This document shows positions 12,501 through 21,300 of a stretch of DNA of 64,000 bases, piece after piece. The position numbers and the translations under genes are program-made. The notes under the pieces were generated by a model. The model did not search any database and was not told the origin of the DNA. It saw nothing but the letters and a program-made list of their open reading frames with translations. Source of the stretch: Closterium sp. Naga37s-1 (lineage: Eukaryota; Streptophyta; Zygnematophyceae; Desmidiales; Closteriaceae); the NCBI GenBank assembly GCA_947471745.1, contig CANJKZ010001109.1, forward strand, positions 1,550,001-1,614,000, in the 5' to 3' direction. The first letter of the stretch is position 1, and the number at the start of each line of letters is the position of its first letter.

Positions 12501-13720
12501 AGGCGAGGGTGGGAGGGGAGGCAGAGACCTGGGAAGACCAGAGACAAGGAGGCGGGAGTGCATGCCACGGAGGCATGGTAGGGAGGGGTAACCTAGGCGG
12601 TGGTGCCAAAGGAGAGTCTGGTGCGACAGGAGGCGACACGAACAGGGGGCTCCTAGCTGAAGTGTCGTGGAGGCAGACGCAGCTACCTGAGGAGGCTCAG
12701 TAGTCAGTGTGTACAGGCTCGACCGAGGCCGACGGGTGAACGTGGCCAGGTGACGGCCCGTCCGTGCACATGTGCAGATCGCCACACGCTGTCCTCTAGG
12801 AGTAAAGGTATCAACCCATTCATCCTGAAGGATGACTTTGCTCACCAAGTTTGTGGAGAACGAGGGGAGGTGAAGATCTGACAGTGAGCCAGACGGAACC
12901 GCTGGACACAGGAGAACAGTGGAGGAACGTGCAAGAACCGGTCCCCCAGAGGGGTCAGCCAGAGAGACCGCAACCGGTGCTGCGAGTGGTGTGACTGTGG
13001 TGCTGTCGCGAAAGAAGCTATGGGAAGGACCTGAGTCAAGCGTGAAGGTGTGCAACGCCTCAGCAGGCGCAGTACCAAAGAGAGCAGACTCACCAGCACC
13101 TAGAGCACACTCACTAGCACCTAAAGCAGAAGCCGTTATACCAAGGTCAGGCGGCACACACAGGTAACAGTCACCCTGAGTACTAATAGTCAAAGCATAC
13201 ATGGCAATGAGGATAGTGTCATAATCTAGAGCAAAGATATCCACCTTGTTCCAAAGCAGCTCTAGCCAGCGGGGGAGCTCAACCTCGTCGCCAAACAATG
13301 CACGCCAGGCGTTGCTCAGACAGGCGACGCAGCGAGCCTGTGTGTGACCAACTGTCCCGCAAGTCTGACCAGCCCGATCACTTATGCGAATGACGTACGG
13401 GCAGCGGACAGTACTCCAAGTCCCCCACTCTGAGCGTACCACTCACGAGGCTGCAGACCCCGCTGGGGTGTAAGGGTCTCGCGCGGATGCCACTGCAGCT
13501 GCATCTGGCCACCGCCAGAAACTCCGCACTGAACAGCTCCGCCGCGACTGCTACTACGGCCGCCGCCACTACACCTACTGGCGTACCACTCACGAAGTTG
13601 CTGGGGCGTAAGGGTCTCGCGCGAACGCTGCTGCAGCTACATCTGGCCACCGCCAGAAACTCCCCACCGAACAGCTCCACAGCGACTGCTACTACGGCTG
13701 CCACCACTCCCACTGCTTCC

Positions 13721-13972
13721 TGTTGGAGTAGGCTAGAGCTCGCTCTGGCCTTTATTTTGGTGTTCTTATATTATTTCTCCATGCTTAGAGAGAGTTACGC
13801 ATTCAGGTTCATTTTAGGTTCATTTTGTAGGTTTTAGTACAAACCGAACATACCCTAGGTTCTATTAGGGTTTCCAACCCTCTCTCTTTTGTAACTCGAC
13901 ATTTCTCTTCCTAGTGCAACTTTTTTACCTCACCAAAAACTCTTGCCATCCATGGCTTCTCTAACTTCAACA
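13721..13972. repeat. Solo LTR, 252 bp, in Copia B2
   Basis: The sequence begins TGTTGGAGTAGG and ends CTTCAACA, with the 5-bp duplication CTTCC at 13716-13720 and 13973-13977. It splits the GC-rich gag/leader of Copia B2. Its AT-rich composition contrasts with the surrounding GC-rich DNA. I did not find another copy in the window, so the parent family is unknown. Confidence 0.87.
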
Positions 13973-13977
13973 CTTCC

Positions 13978-14650
13978 ACCACCGCCGTCACCACTCCCAC
14001 CGCTACTACGAAGTGAAGTCATAGCGGGCAAGCGAGGAGGCACGCGACCAGTAAGGCAGTACGGAGGGAAGGCAGTAGCACGAGCAGTAGTAGCACGAGC
14101 AGCAGTAGCAGCAGTAAGAGCAGCAGAGCGGCTCGGTGAGGCTAGGCTGCAGCACCTCCAGCACTCCTAGCAGCACCTCCACCAGCAGCAGGGCGGATCG
14201 GGTTGGGCAGGGCGGCTCGGGCTAGGCGGCGCGGCTCGGCCTGGGCGGCGCGAGCAGCAGGGCGCGCGCTGCGCAGGGCAGCAGGGTGCGACGCGTGAGC
14301 TGCAGCAGGGCGCGACGCGCGGGCTGGAGCAGGGCGCGACGCGCGGGGCAGCAGGGCGCGACGCGCGGGCTGCAGCAGAGCGTGACGCGCGGGCTGCAGC
14401 AGGGCACGACGCGGAGGGCAGGGCGTGCGCGGGGCAGCGCGACGCGGGGCATGGCAGGGCGTGCGCGGGGCAGTGCGACGCGGGGCAGGGCAGGGCTTGC
14501 GCGGGGCAGTGCGACGCGGGGCAGGGCAGGGCGTGCGCGGGGCAGGGCAGGGCGTACACGGGCAGTGTGACGCAAGGCAGGGCAGGGCAGGGCGCGCGCT
14601 CGGCGCAGTGCAGGGCAGGGCGTGGGGTAACGTGGTAACTGCAGTCAGTT
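13978..14650 (-). repeat. GC-rich tandem-repeat leader of Copia B2
   Basis: The stretch between gag and the 5' LTR is made of short GC-rich repeats (variants of GGGGCAGGGCGTGCGC and GCGACGCG). Equivalent leaders of Copia B3 (about 34600-35700) and B6 (about 50000-50810) also carry GC-rich tandem repeats, but of different units. Open frames through it are low-complexity Arg/Ala/Pro strings and are not believed. Confidence 0.7.
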
Positions 14651-14711
14651 ACTAGGTAATGGTGGGCCCGAAAAAAAAAAACGGTCCTACGGACCTACTG
14701 CTCTTATACCA

Positions 14712-14844
14712 TGTCAGAAACGAACGAGCAGGAATGATTGCATTGACATCAAGCTGAGTACAAGTACTAACCCTAATAAGGTTGTACCCCATATAGGCTA
14801 CCCCACTATAGCCTACACAACATAAGCATCATTATAGTTTGACA
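14712..14844 (-). repeat. Copia B2 5' LTR
   Basis: 133 bp, TGTCAGAAACG...TAGTTTGACA in window orientation. It lies next to the complement of a TGGTAT-type primer-binding site on its left, as expected for a minus-strand element. A near-identical copy follows at 14897. Confidence 0.85.
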
Positions 14845-14896
14845 AGGGATTGTGAGGGCGACGGGGAGGGATGTGAGGGCAACGAGGAGGGATTGT

Positions 14897-15029
14897 TGTC
14901 AGAAACTAACGAGCAGGAATGATTGCATTGACATCAAACTGAGTACAAGTATTAACCCTAATTGGGTTGTACCCCATATAGGCTACCCCACTACAGCCTA
15001 CACAACATAAGCAGCATTATAATTTGATA
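14897..15029 (-). repeat. Second, truncated Copia B LTR
   Basis: Nearly identical to 14712-14844 and separated from it by 52 bp of G-rich sequence. It ends TAATTTGATA instead of TTTGACA. The sequence to its right is GC-rich leader-like DNA with no purine tract. It may be a leftover of recombination between two related elements. Confidence 0.75.
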
Positions 15030-15475
15030 GGAAGCTCCAGACAACGCAGCTCGCGTTCCTGGCGACGCGCAGCGCCTGCAAGGGCGACGCGCAACGCGCA
15101 CACTTGGAGATGAGCAGCCCGCGTGACCGTGCGACGAGCAGCGGAGGAGCCCGCGCGTGTAGCTGCAGAGGAGCTTGCGCGACGAGCCGCGGAGGAGCCT
15201 GCGCGACGAGCCGCGAAGGAGCTTGCGCGCGTAGGAGCGGAGGAGCCCACGCGACAAGCAGCGTAGGAGCCCGGGCAACGAGCAACGCGCACTGCTTGTG
15301 AGAGGCAGCTCACACGTGGGGTGACCGGGCTACGACCCCCGCGCGCGAGTTTCTTGGGAGGACTGTGCACTGAAGGAATACGCGGGGCAGCACATGCCCC
15401 TAAAGGATCGATCAAGAGGTTACCACAGGTGAGACCCCGATTCCTTGATAGTGGACAATTGTACAGAGTACGAGT
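15030..15475. other. GC-rich Copia leader-like sequence
   Basis: Imperfect repeats such as GCGACGAGCCGCGGAGGAGC resemble the GC-rich leaders of Copia B elements. The stretch CACGTGGGGTGACC resembles 50785-50800, where another leader ends. No gene is supported here. Confidence 0.5.
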
Positions 15476-15477
15476 TG

Positions 15478-15832
15478 CTGCTGCCTTGGGCTTGCTGACA
15501 CCACCATGCACGCACCTGTGCTGTCCCAAGGCAGCAGCAACCAATGTTGTTGCTGCCTTGGGCTTGCTATCACCACCATGCACGCACCTGTGCTGTCCCA
15601 AGGCAGCAGCAGCCAATGTTGCTGCTGCCTTGGGCTTGCTGTCACCACCATGCACGCACCTGTGCTGTCCCAAGGCAGCAGCAACATGCTGCCTTGGGCC
15701 TGCTGTCACCACCATGCACGCACCTGTGCTGTCCCAAGGCAGCAGCAACCAATGTTGCTGCTGTCTTGGGCCTGCTGTCACCACCATGCACGCACCTGTG
15801 CTGTCCCAAGGCAGCAGCAACCAATGTTGCTC
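15478..15832. repeat. Minisatellite, five units of about 72 bp with inverted arms
   Basis: Five head-to-tail copies (one is shortened to 64 bp). Each unit has the arms GCTGCCTTGGG and CCCAAGGCAGC around a roughly 36-bp core containing CACCACCATGCACGCACC, so each could fold into a hairpin. Units differ at only one to three positions, which suggests recent expansion. A related single unit borders Copia B2 at 8816-8866. Confidence 0.9.
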
Positions 15833-15867
15833 CCTCTATTTCCCTCTGTCCTTCCCCCTGTCCGTGG

Positions 15868-16057
15868 GAAGGAAGTAGAGAGAGAGAGAGGGTGAGAAGG
15901 AAGGAGTGCAGAGAGAGCGAGAGAGATAGGAGAGAAAGAGAGTGAGAGAGGTAGGAGAGAGAGAGAGAGCGTGAGAGATAGGAGGGATAGAGAGAGCGTT
16001 CGAGATATGGGAGAGAAGCTTGAGAGATAGGAGAGAAAGGGAGAGAGAGTGAGGGGT
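15868..16057. repeat. Degenerate GA-rich tract
   Basis: Imperfect (GA)n with ATAGG and GCGAG interruptions, directly upstream of a 5'-truncated LINE end. It looks like an aged version of the pure (GA)n tracts further right and was probably the insertion target. Confidence 0.8.
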
Positions 16058-16374
16058 TGCACTGCCGACTCAAAATCATTTCATGCCGCGAAGTTTCTGC
16101 ACCAGTTCAGACAGAGGTGGTCGGTTCCACTGCAGAGGGCACAATCCGTCGGTCTCCTGCTCAAACTAGGTGAGGCGGCTGCTACAGAGAACCCGCCTGT
16201 AGGGGGGATAGGGCAGGAATTATACCTGGGGGACTGTTTTACTGTGCTGGAGCCTCTACTTGAGCTCTAGGTGACTTAGAGGGATTGGTTAGTCTAGGCT
16301 CCTTTGCATGTTAGCACCTTGCTGTTTTTCATTGCATGTGTGTACCCTCCTGGCTTATCAATATACGGACCATT
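16058..16374 (+). mobile_element. LINE F, 5'-truncated 3' end
   Basis: The last coding part and 3' UTR of the LINE A type. The translation around FLHQFRQRWS, LLLKLGEAAA and IGQELYLGD matches the end of the LINE A protein. A TAG stop is followed by a roughly 110-bp 3' UTR ending ATCAATATACGGACCATT, which then runs into (AG)n. It sits between a degenerate and a pure GA tract, so a (GA)n target is directly visible. The 5' truncation is typical of target-primed reverse transcription. Confidence 0.88.
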
Positions 16375-16385
16375 AGAGAGAGGGG

Positions 16386-16448
<63 letters not shown>

Positions 16449-16563
16449 CCTCTGCCCTCAGCCCCAAGCCTCTGCCCTTGCCTCTAGGCACTACTTAAGG
16501 CCTTCCTAAGGCCGTTCTCCTCATTGTTGTTTGGCGGCTGAAATTTTTTCGCTCGTGAGAGAG

Positions 16564-16634
<71 letters not shown>

Positions 16635-16744
16635 TAGCCTCTGCCCTCAGCCCCAAGCCTCTGCCCTTGCCTCTAGGCACTACTTAAGGCCTTCCTAAGG
16701 CCGTTCTCCTCATTGTTGTTTGGCGGCTGAAATTTTTTCGCTCG
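16375..16744 (+). repeat. (GA)n plus two tandem 5' monomers (type 1) of LINE A
   Basis: The order is (GA)n (16375-16445), monomer (16446-16555), (GA)n (16557-16632), monomer (16633-16744). The two roughly 110-bp monomers are nearly identical. Each holds CACTACTTAAGG, a CTCATTGTTG segment and a terminal GCTCG. After the first monomer the GCTCG runs into TGAGAGAGAGCGAGAG and GA repeats. After the second it runs into the hairpin start of LINE A. They look like repeated promoter units, as in mouse L1; that role is inferred. Confidence 0.75.
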
Positions 16745-16800
16745 CGCCAGCCGCCAAAGGCGGCCGACGCTCGACGGCGCGGCCTTCGGCCGCGCGTGCG
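16741..16800 (+). other. Two tandem GC hairpins at the LINE A 5' end
   Basis: GCCGCC-AAA-GGCGGC is followed about 15 bases later by GCGCGGCC-TTC-GGCCGCGC. The same pair, with changed loops (TTC, GAA) but kept stems, begins LINE B (23486-23546) and LINE D (29119-29180). Each time it comes right after GGCTCG and is followed by a GGCAA word. It is a conserved structured 5' RNA. Elements with restriction-like endonucleases often carry a 5' self-cleaving ribozyme, but I could not complete an HDV-like fold by eye. Confidence 0.75.
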
Positions 16801-16913
16801 GGGTGGCAAGTGCAAACACAAGCGATTTATAATAAGCAAGGACATACATGCAATGGCGGATCCTACTGTGCACTAGACACACATGACAACAATGGGGCAA
16901 CCGGAGCCCGCAT

Positions 16914-18341
16914 CTACATGTGGTGAGCTCCAAGGGCGTGAAGAATGCCCGTCAGGGAGCGCCACAACTCCCGGACCACTAGCGTGCTTGCGCCGATCGC
17001 CGCGGCTCCAGATCCTGCGCGCAAGTGCCGCCTCAAGCCCCGGACGGCTTCGTCAAGCTGTCCCACAGCAGCAGCACCACCCTCCGCGGGCGCAGCCAGC
17101 ACGGGCGCCAGCAGCACCGCGAGCTGGTCCGCCGCGTCCAGGCAAGAATCACGTTGGCGGCCACGGAAGGTCTCAGGAGGGATCACAGGGAGAGATGAGT
17201 GGGCCAGCACCTGAATCAGCAGCAGAGCATGGAGACTGTTAGCGAGGCGGTGTAGCTGTCCGAGAGTTGCCTCAAGAATACGGGTCTGCGGAGGCTGGAG
17301 TGCCTCCGCCAGGAACTGAAGCGGCTCTTCTGCACCAACTGGGAGAGCAAACGGATCCGCCAACGAGCCGCCACCCGCGGCTACAAACTCCACTCCCGCA
17401 ACGGGCGGAACCGGCGGTAGATGGAGACGAGAGCCATGAGCAGGTGCCGTTACAGCGGGAGAAGGAGCTGGCGGCGCTTGGATCTGAGGGGGAGGCGCAG
17501 CAACAGGTTGCGGGTTCGGGGGGAGCGCAGCCGGACGGGGAGCCTCGTGGGCTGGCGGGGCGCGCAGCGAGCTGCTCTGGCTCTGTGCCGCCCTCTCCTC
17601 CCGAACCGCCCTCGACACTTCTCGCTGAAGATCCGCCATCGTCACGGGCGGGCGATACCCCCCACCCCCGCCACGAGCACGGGGACCCCTCCAATCCCCC
17701 TGACCCCCGCGGTGAGCAGGCCAGTGCGACTGTTGCTGGTACCGTCGTGGAGACTCACGCCGGCGTCGAGATGACTTGCGGTCCTGGTGTGGAGCGGGGA
17801 AATGGGGGCGTGACGAGCGACGGTCAGGGGACGGAGGGCGTGACGGCTGGCCTGCCGGAGCCACGGCCGTCACAGCAGGGGCGGATTGACCCGCCGCCGC
17901 GGGCGCAACCGACGGAGCCGGTTCGCCAGTGGTGGCGGACGCCGCCTTTGGTGATGAAGCAGAGGCCGGCGCAGGCAAGCAGGGGACAGAAGCGGTCGGC
18001 GCAACAGGGCCGCCAGGGACAGGTGCAGGGGGCTCAGCAACAGCCCCAGCAGGGGCAGACGCCGACGGCTCGACAAGGGGAGCCGGGGGACCAGGTGCCG
18101 TAGGCGGAGCAGACGGAACAGCAGCGGGAGCGGACGGGCCCGCCTCTGACTCGGCAAGGGGATCCGCGGGTGCGAGGGGAGGAGTCCTTTCAGAGACTGC
18201 TGTCATGGGCTTCGGAGCCGGCGGTAGAGGGGGCTTCGTCACCATGGTCCCCCTTTCGGGCTCCGCCCGAGGCTTGGCGACCACAGCCGACCAGGCGGCA
18301 ACGAGCTCTGGCGACGGCTCAGGCGCACCGACAATTACCAT
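16914..18341 (-). CDS. Antisense protein of LINE A (475 aa, conserved)
   Basis: This is an uninterrupted antisense frame starting at an ATG in good context (GAGATGG) inside the start of the reverse transcriptase frame and ending at TAG just after the LINE leader. The predicted protein has a Pro/Ala-rich N-terminus (MVIVGAPEPSPE) and an Arg/Ser-rich basic stretch (SSRRRRESPRR, near residues 165-200). A Gly/Arg patch, a short helix (ADLQREVSRAVREERAAQ) and more Pro follow. The C-terminal helical domain covers about 130 residues. In LINE C the same protein is recognisable with the same first 12 residues. By hand, about 30 of about 40 base differences in the C-terminal part are at antisense third positions, and a central stretch gives about 26 silent to 14 replacing codon changes. 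This argues for selection on the antisense product. The function is unknown; the basic region suggests nucleic-acid binding, perhaps an ORF1-like role. Confidence 0.7.
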   Translation of the reverse strand: MVIVGAPEPSPELVAAWSAVVAKPRAEPERGTMVTKPPLPPAPKPMTAVSERTPPLAPADPLAESEAGPSAPAAVPSAPPTAPGPPAPLVEPSASAPAGAVAEPPAPVPGGPVAPTASVPCLPAPASASSPKAASATTGEPAPSVAPAAAGQSAPAVTAVAPAGQPSRPPSPDRRSSRPHFPAPHQDRKSSRRRRESPRRYQQQSHWPAHRGGQGDWRGPRARGGGGGYRPPVTMADLQREVSRAVREERAAQSQSSSLRAPPAHEAPRPAALPPNPQPVAAPPPQIQAPPAPSPAVTAPAHGSRLHLPPVPPVAGVEFVAAGGGSLADPFALPVGAEEPLQFLAEALQPPQTRILEATLGQLHRLANSLHALLLIQVLAHSSLPVIPPETFRGRQRDSCLDAADQLAVLLAPVLAAPAEGGAAAVGQLDEAVRGLRRHLRAGSGAAAIGASTLVVRELWRSLTGILHALGAHHM

Positions 18342-21300
18342 CTCAGGGACGAGGACGACGCGGGCCTGGGGGGCAGGCAGTAAGCGGGACGGGCGGAGGA
18401 TCGGAAAACGGGTACCAGGCGGAGGCTCGCAGGGCTTTAACTACTTTGGAAGCAACTAATGCAGATGATGATTTGGGTGACCCCTCTTATAGGGAGGAAA
18501 CACTCCCATCAAGCAAGGACGATGAGCAGGAGGAAGTGGGTGTTACGAGAGGGACTGCTAGGAGAGGGACTGCTGGGAGAGGAACAGCGGTGTTAGCACC
18601 AGGGGTGGAAACACCACAAGGAGCCTCCGGTCCGTTGGATGCTGAACGGACGGCCGAGATTCCAACTTCGAACGAACCAGCCACAGCGGGGCGCGCCAGA
18701 CGAAATCGGACCGCCATGGGCGATGCCGCGTCGCGTCCCTCAGTGCCAATTCCCCGCTATTACTCAGCTGACGAGCTCGCAGAGCGGCCGGATTTGTTCG
18801 CTGCCATCACGAACTGGGATGTCGCGGCCTTGTGCGACAGTCGTCAGCCTTCGCTGTCAAGGCATTTACCGCCAAATCTGTGCCAGCTTTTTGCAGTCGC
18901 GATGCTGACACCGTTACTTCACCTGTCGCGACACCCCGAATCAGAGTCAGGATGGCGCCTGCTGCTGTTTCTCCCGCGTTTAACACTTCGTCAAACCTCG
19001 CCACAGCGACCAGACTGGCATGGGGTCAAGGCTCGGCTCCGGGCCTTTCAACGTGGCGAATGGGAGCAGTTATACAGGCATGCGGTGAACGCGGTCAACA
19101 CACCACCTCCGCCCCGACACCAGCCCGACGCGACCGGGGTCATCAACCGTGCAGAAGGGTTGGCAAAACGTGCCAGTTTGCGCCGGGCCGTGCTGGCCCT
19201 TGAGTCAACGCCCGTCTGCACTCCAGGCCCGGAAATTTTGGCGGAGTTGCGCCAAAAACATCCTCCTGCTGTACACGAGGCAGTGACCTGGCCTGAGCAC
19301 CACGGGTCAAAGCTGTCAATCGCCTACCCCGATTTCGCAAAATTGTTGGGCCGGTGCGAAAACGGGGTGGGAGCCGGACCATCAGGAATGACATTTGAGC
19401 ATCTGCGCGACGCAGCGATTACCAACGCACTGGTCAGCACCCATCTGCACGCCTTGGTCAATACCATCCTGGGAGGAAACCTGCCAGGCTCGGTGGCGAA
19501 TCTTTTAACATCTTCGCGCCTCATTGCCTTGGCCAAGCCGGGAGGGGGGGCTCGACCAATAGCGATTGGGGAATGTTTGACACGGTTAGCAGCAAAAGCC
19601 GCTTTGGCTGCCATGGGGGACGCTGCACGGGAATGTTTTCTACCGCTACAGTACGGGGTGGCAGTGCCAGGTGGCGCAGAAGCAGTGATCCACGCAGCCA
19701 GGGCCCACATGGACGCCCGCCCAAACAGCCTGGTCCTGCAGGCTGACATTTCGAACGCGTTCAACAGCATATCGCGAAATGCCATCGCCTCCGCGTTACA
19801 CGACCCCGCTCTTTCGCCGCTGCTGCCCTTAGTCAAATTGACGTATGGTAACCCATCGCAACTACTTCTTGACGCCAAATTCAACTCGGACCCGCTGAGC
19901 AGCGAACGGGGTGTACGCCAAGGCGACCCACTTGGCCCGCTCCTGTTCGCAGCAGGGATACACGCCACCCTCCGCGAAACTGCTGAGACACATCCTGAAG
20001 TGCTCTGTTTGGCGTGCGCCGACGACATCACGTTCTTGGGTGACACGGTGAGCACTGTAGCAGCCTTCACGTTCTTCACCGACAAGCTGGCACATCTGGG
20101 CCTGAGGCACAATCCCCAAAAGTGTGCGGCCTGGAGTGCAAATCCTGCCGAGCACACTATTCTTCCACCAGGGGTACCTTTCTCAGGGGAAGGCGTGCGA
20201 CTCTTGGGAAGCTTCCTGGGACCTGACAGCGGCGCAGCTAAATTCCTGGCGGACCAACTCGTTGAGATGGCAAGGCCCCTATCACTTATCGAGCGTGCTG
20301 ATCCGCAGGTCGCCGCTCTCCTCATCACACGCTGTATCTCGAGGCGGGTCGCTTACCTTATCAGGACGACGCCGCTACACCTGTTGCCTCGCGAACGTTG
20401 GAGCCAGTGGGGGAAAGACCTCCTCATCGCTCTGCTGACTTCATGTGACATACGCGTCCCCACGTGTAGGGCCGAGCAAACGCGCGTCTGGGACCAGGCT
20501 TCGCTTCCGCCGTCGCTCGGAGGAATAGGCATAACTGGCCCCCTAGTCGAAGGGATATACGGATTCACAGCAAGCTTCACACAGGCAGCTTTCTTTCTGT
20601 CCACCCTCGAGCTGGGACCCGAGAATGCCTTGGCGCAGGCACGGCTTCACATGCTACTGCCGCGAGATGACGGCACGCCACTGCAAACATGGCTTGCAGA
20701 GTGCGAGGCGGCGCTGCCTCTAGACGCTCGGGAATTGCTGGAGAAGGAGCGGCTCAAACGGTCTGATGTAAGGCTCCAGCATGTGCTCGGCCTCAAGGTT
20801 CACGGGAGCAGATATGCCGTGCAGGTTCAAGCGACACGGCGCATGAAGCTGAATCCGCTCTCGGGCCACACGCAGCGGATGTTCTCCCTGACATGTTACG
20901 GCACGGGCGACTGGCTCACAGCCATCCCCATCGCGCCAACGCGGCGCATCGGGCCAGTACACTTCGCCAACGCCGTGCGGTTCTGCCTGGCCCTGCCGTT
21001 CTCAACGCCGAAGAAGTGTGACTGCGCTGACCACATCGCTATCACCGACCCACGCCTCCCGAACCATCTCCTTCGCTGCGGCACGGGCAAGCACCGCATC
21101 AACACCCACAACGAGCTGCGGGACGCCTGCATTAGCATGGCGCACGATGCTGGTTTCATTGTCCATCGGGAGTCGGCCGTGCACAGCCCCATCGAAGAGC
21201 AAACGACCGACTTCACCATGACGGATAGAAGCAGTGGGGCGGTCTACATCTGCGACGTCACCGTCACAGACCCCATCAGCACCCGAGACCCTGAGGCTCA

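Larger units (their letters stand above)
8863..14844 (-). mobile_element. Copia B2, decayed minus-strand element
   Basis: A Ty1/copia element reads right to left. The 5' LTR is at 14712-14844, then a primer-binding site complement (CTCTTATACCA), a GC-rich leader and gag (13200-13715). Protease and integrase follow at about 11560-13100, with a SDRGGEFFS core and a RQNGVAERRIG motif. A long Pro/Ala/Glu-rich linker occupies about 10400-11560. The 5' part of reverse transcriptase (MWIVRVKRPPGSPPVFKARY and YVDDLVFAT) runs on to 8863, where the element stops. RNase H and the 3' LTR are missing. Two solo LTRs are inserted (9351-9527, 13721-13972). It is clearly dead, with many breaks, and is older than both insertions. 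Confidence 0.88.

Noticed and set aside
15478-15832. CRISPR-like array
   Set aside because: The 72-bp units are directly contiguous minisatellite repeats with no unique spacers, in a eukaryotic genome.
16741-16800. Complete HDV-like ribozyme at LINE 5' ends
   Set aside because: Stems resembling P1, P3 and P4 can be drawn, but no P2 pairing strand was found by eye, so only a structured RNA is claimed.
17267-18103. Plus-strand open frame of 278 codons in the LINE A 5' region, as an ORF1
   Set aside because: Between LINEs A and C most changes fall on second positions of this frame, and LINE A has TAG stops on both sides. The conserved frame is the antisense one.
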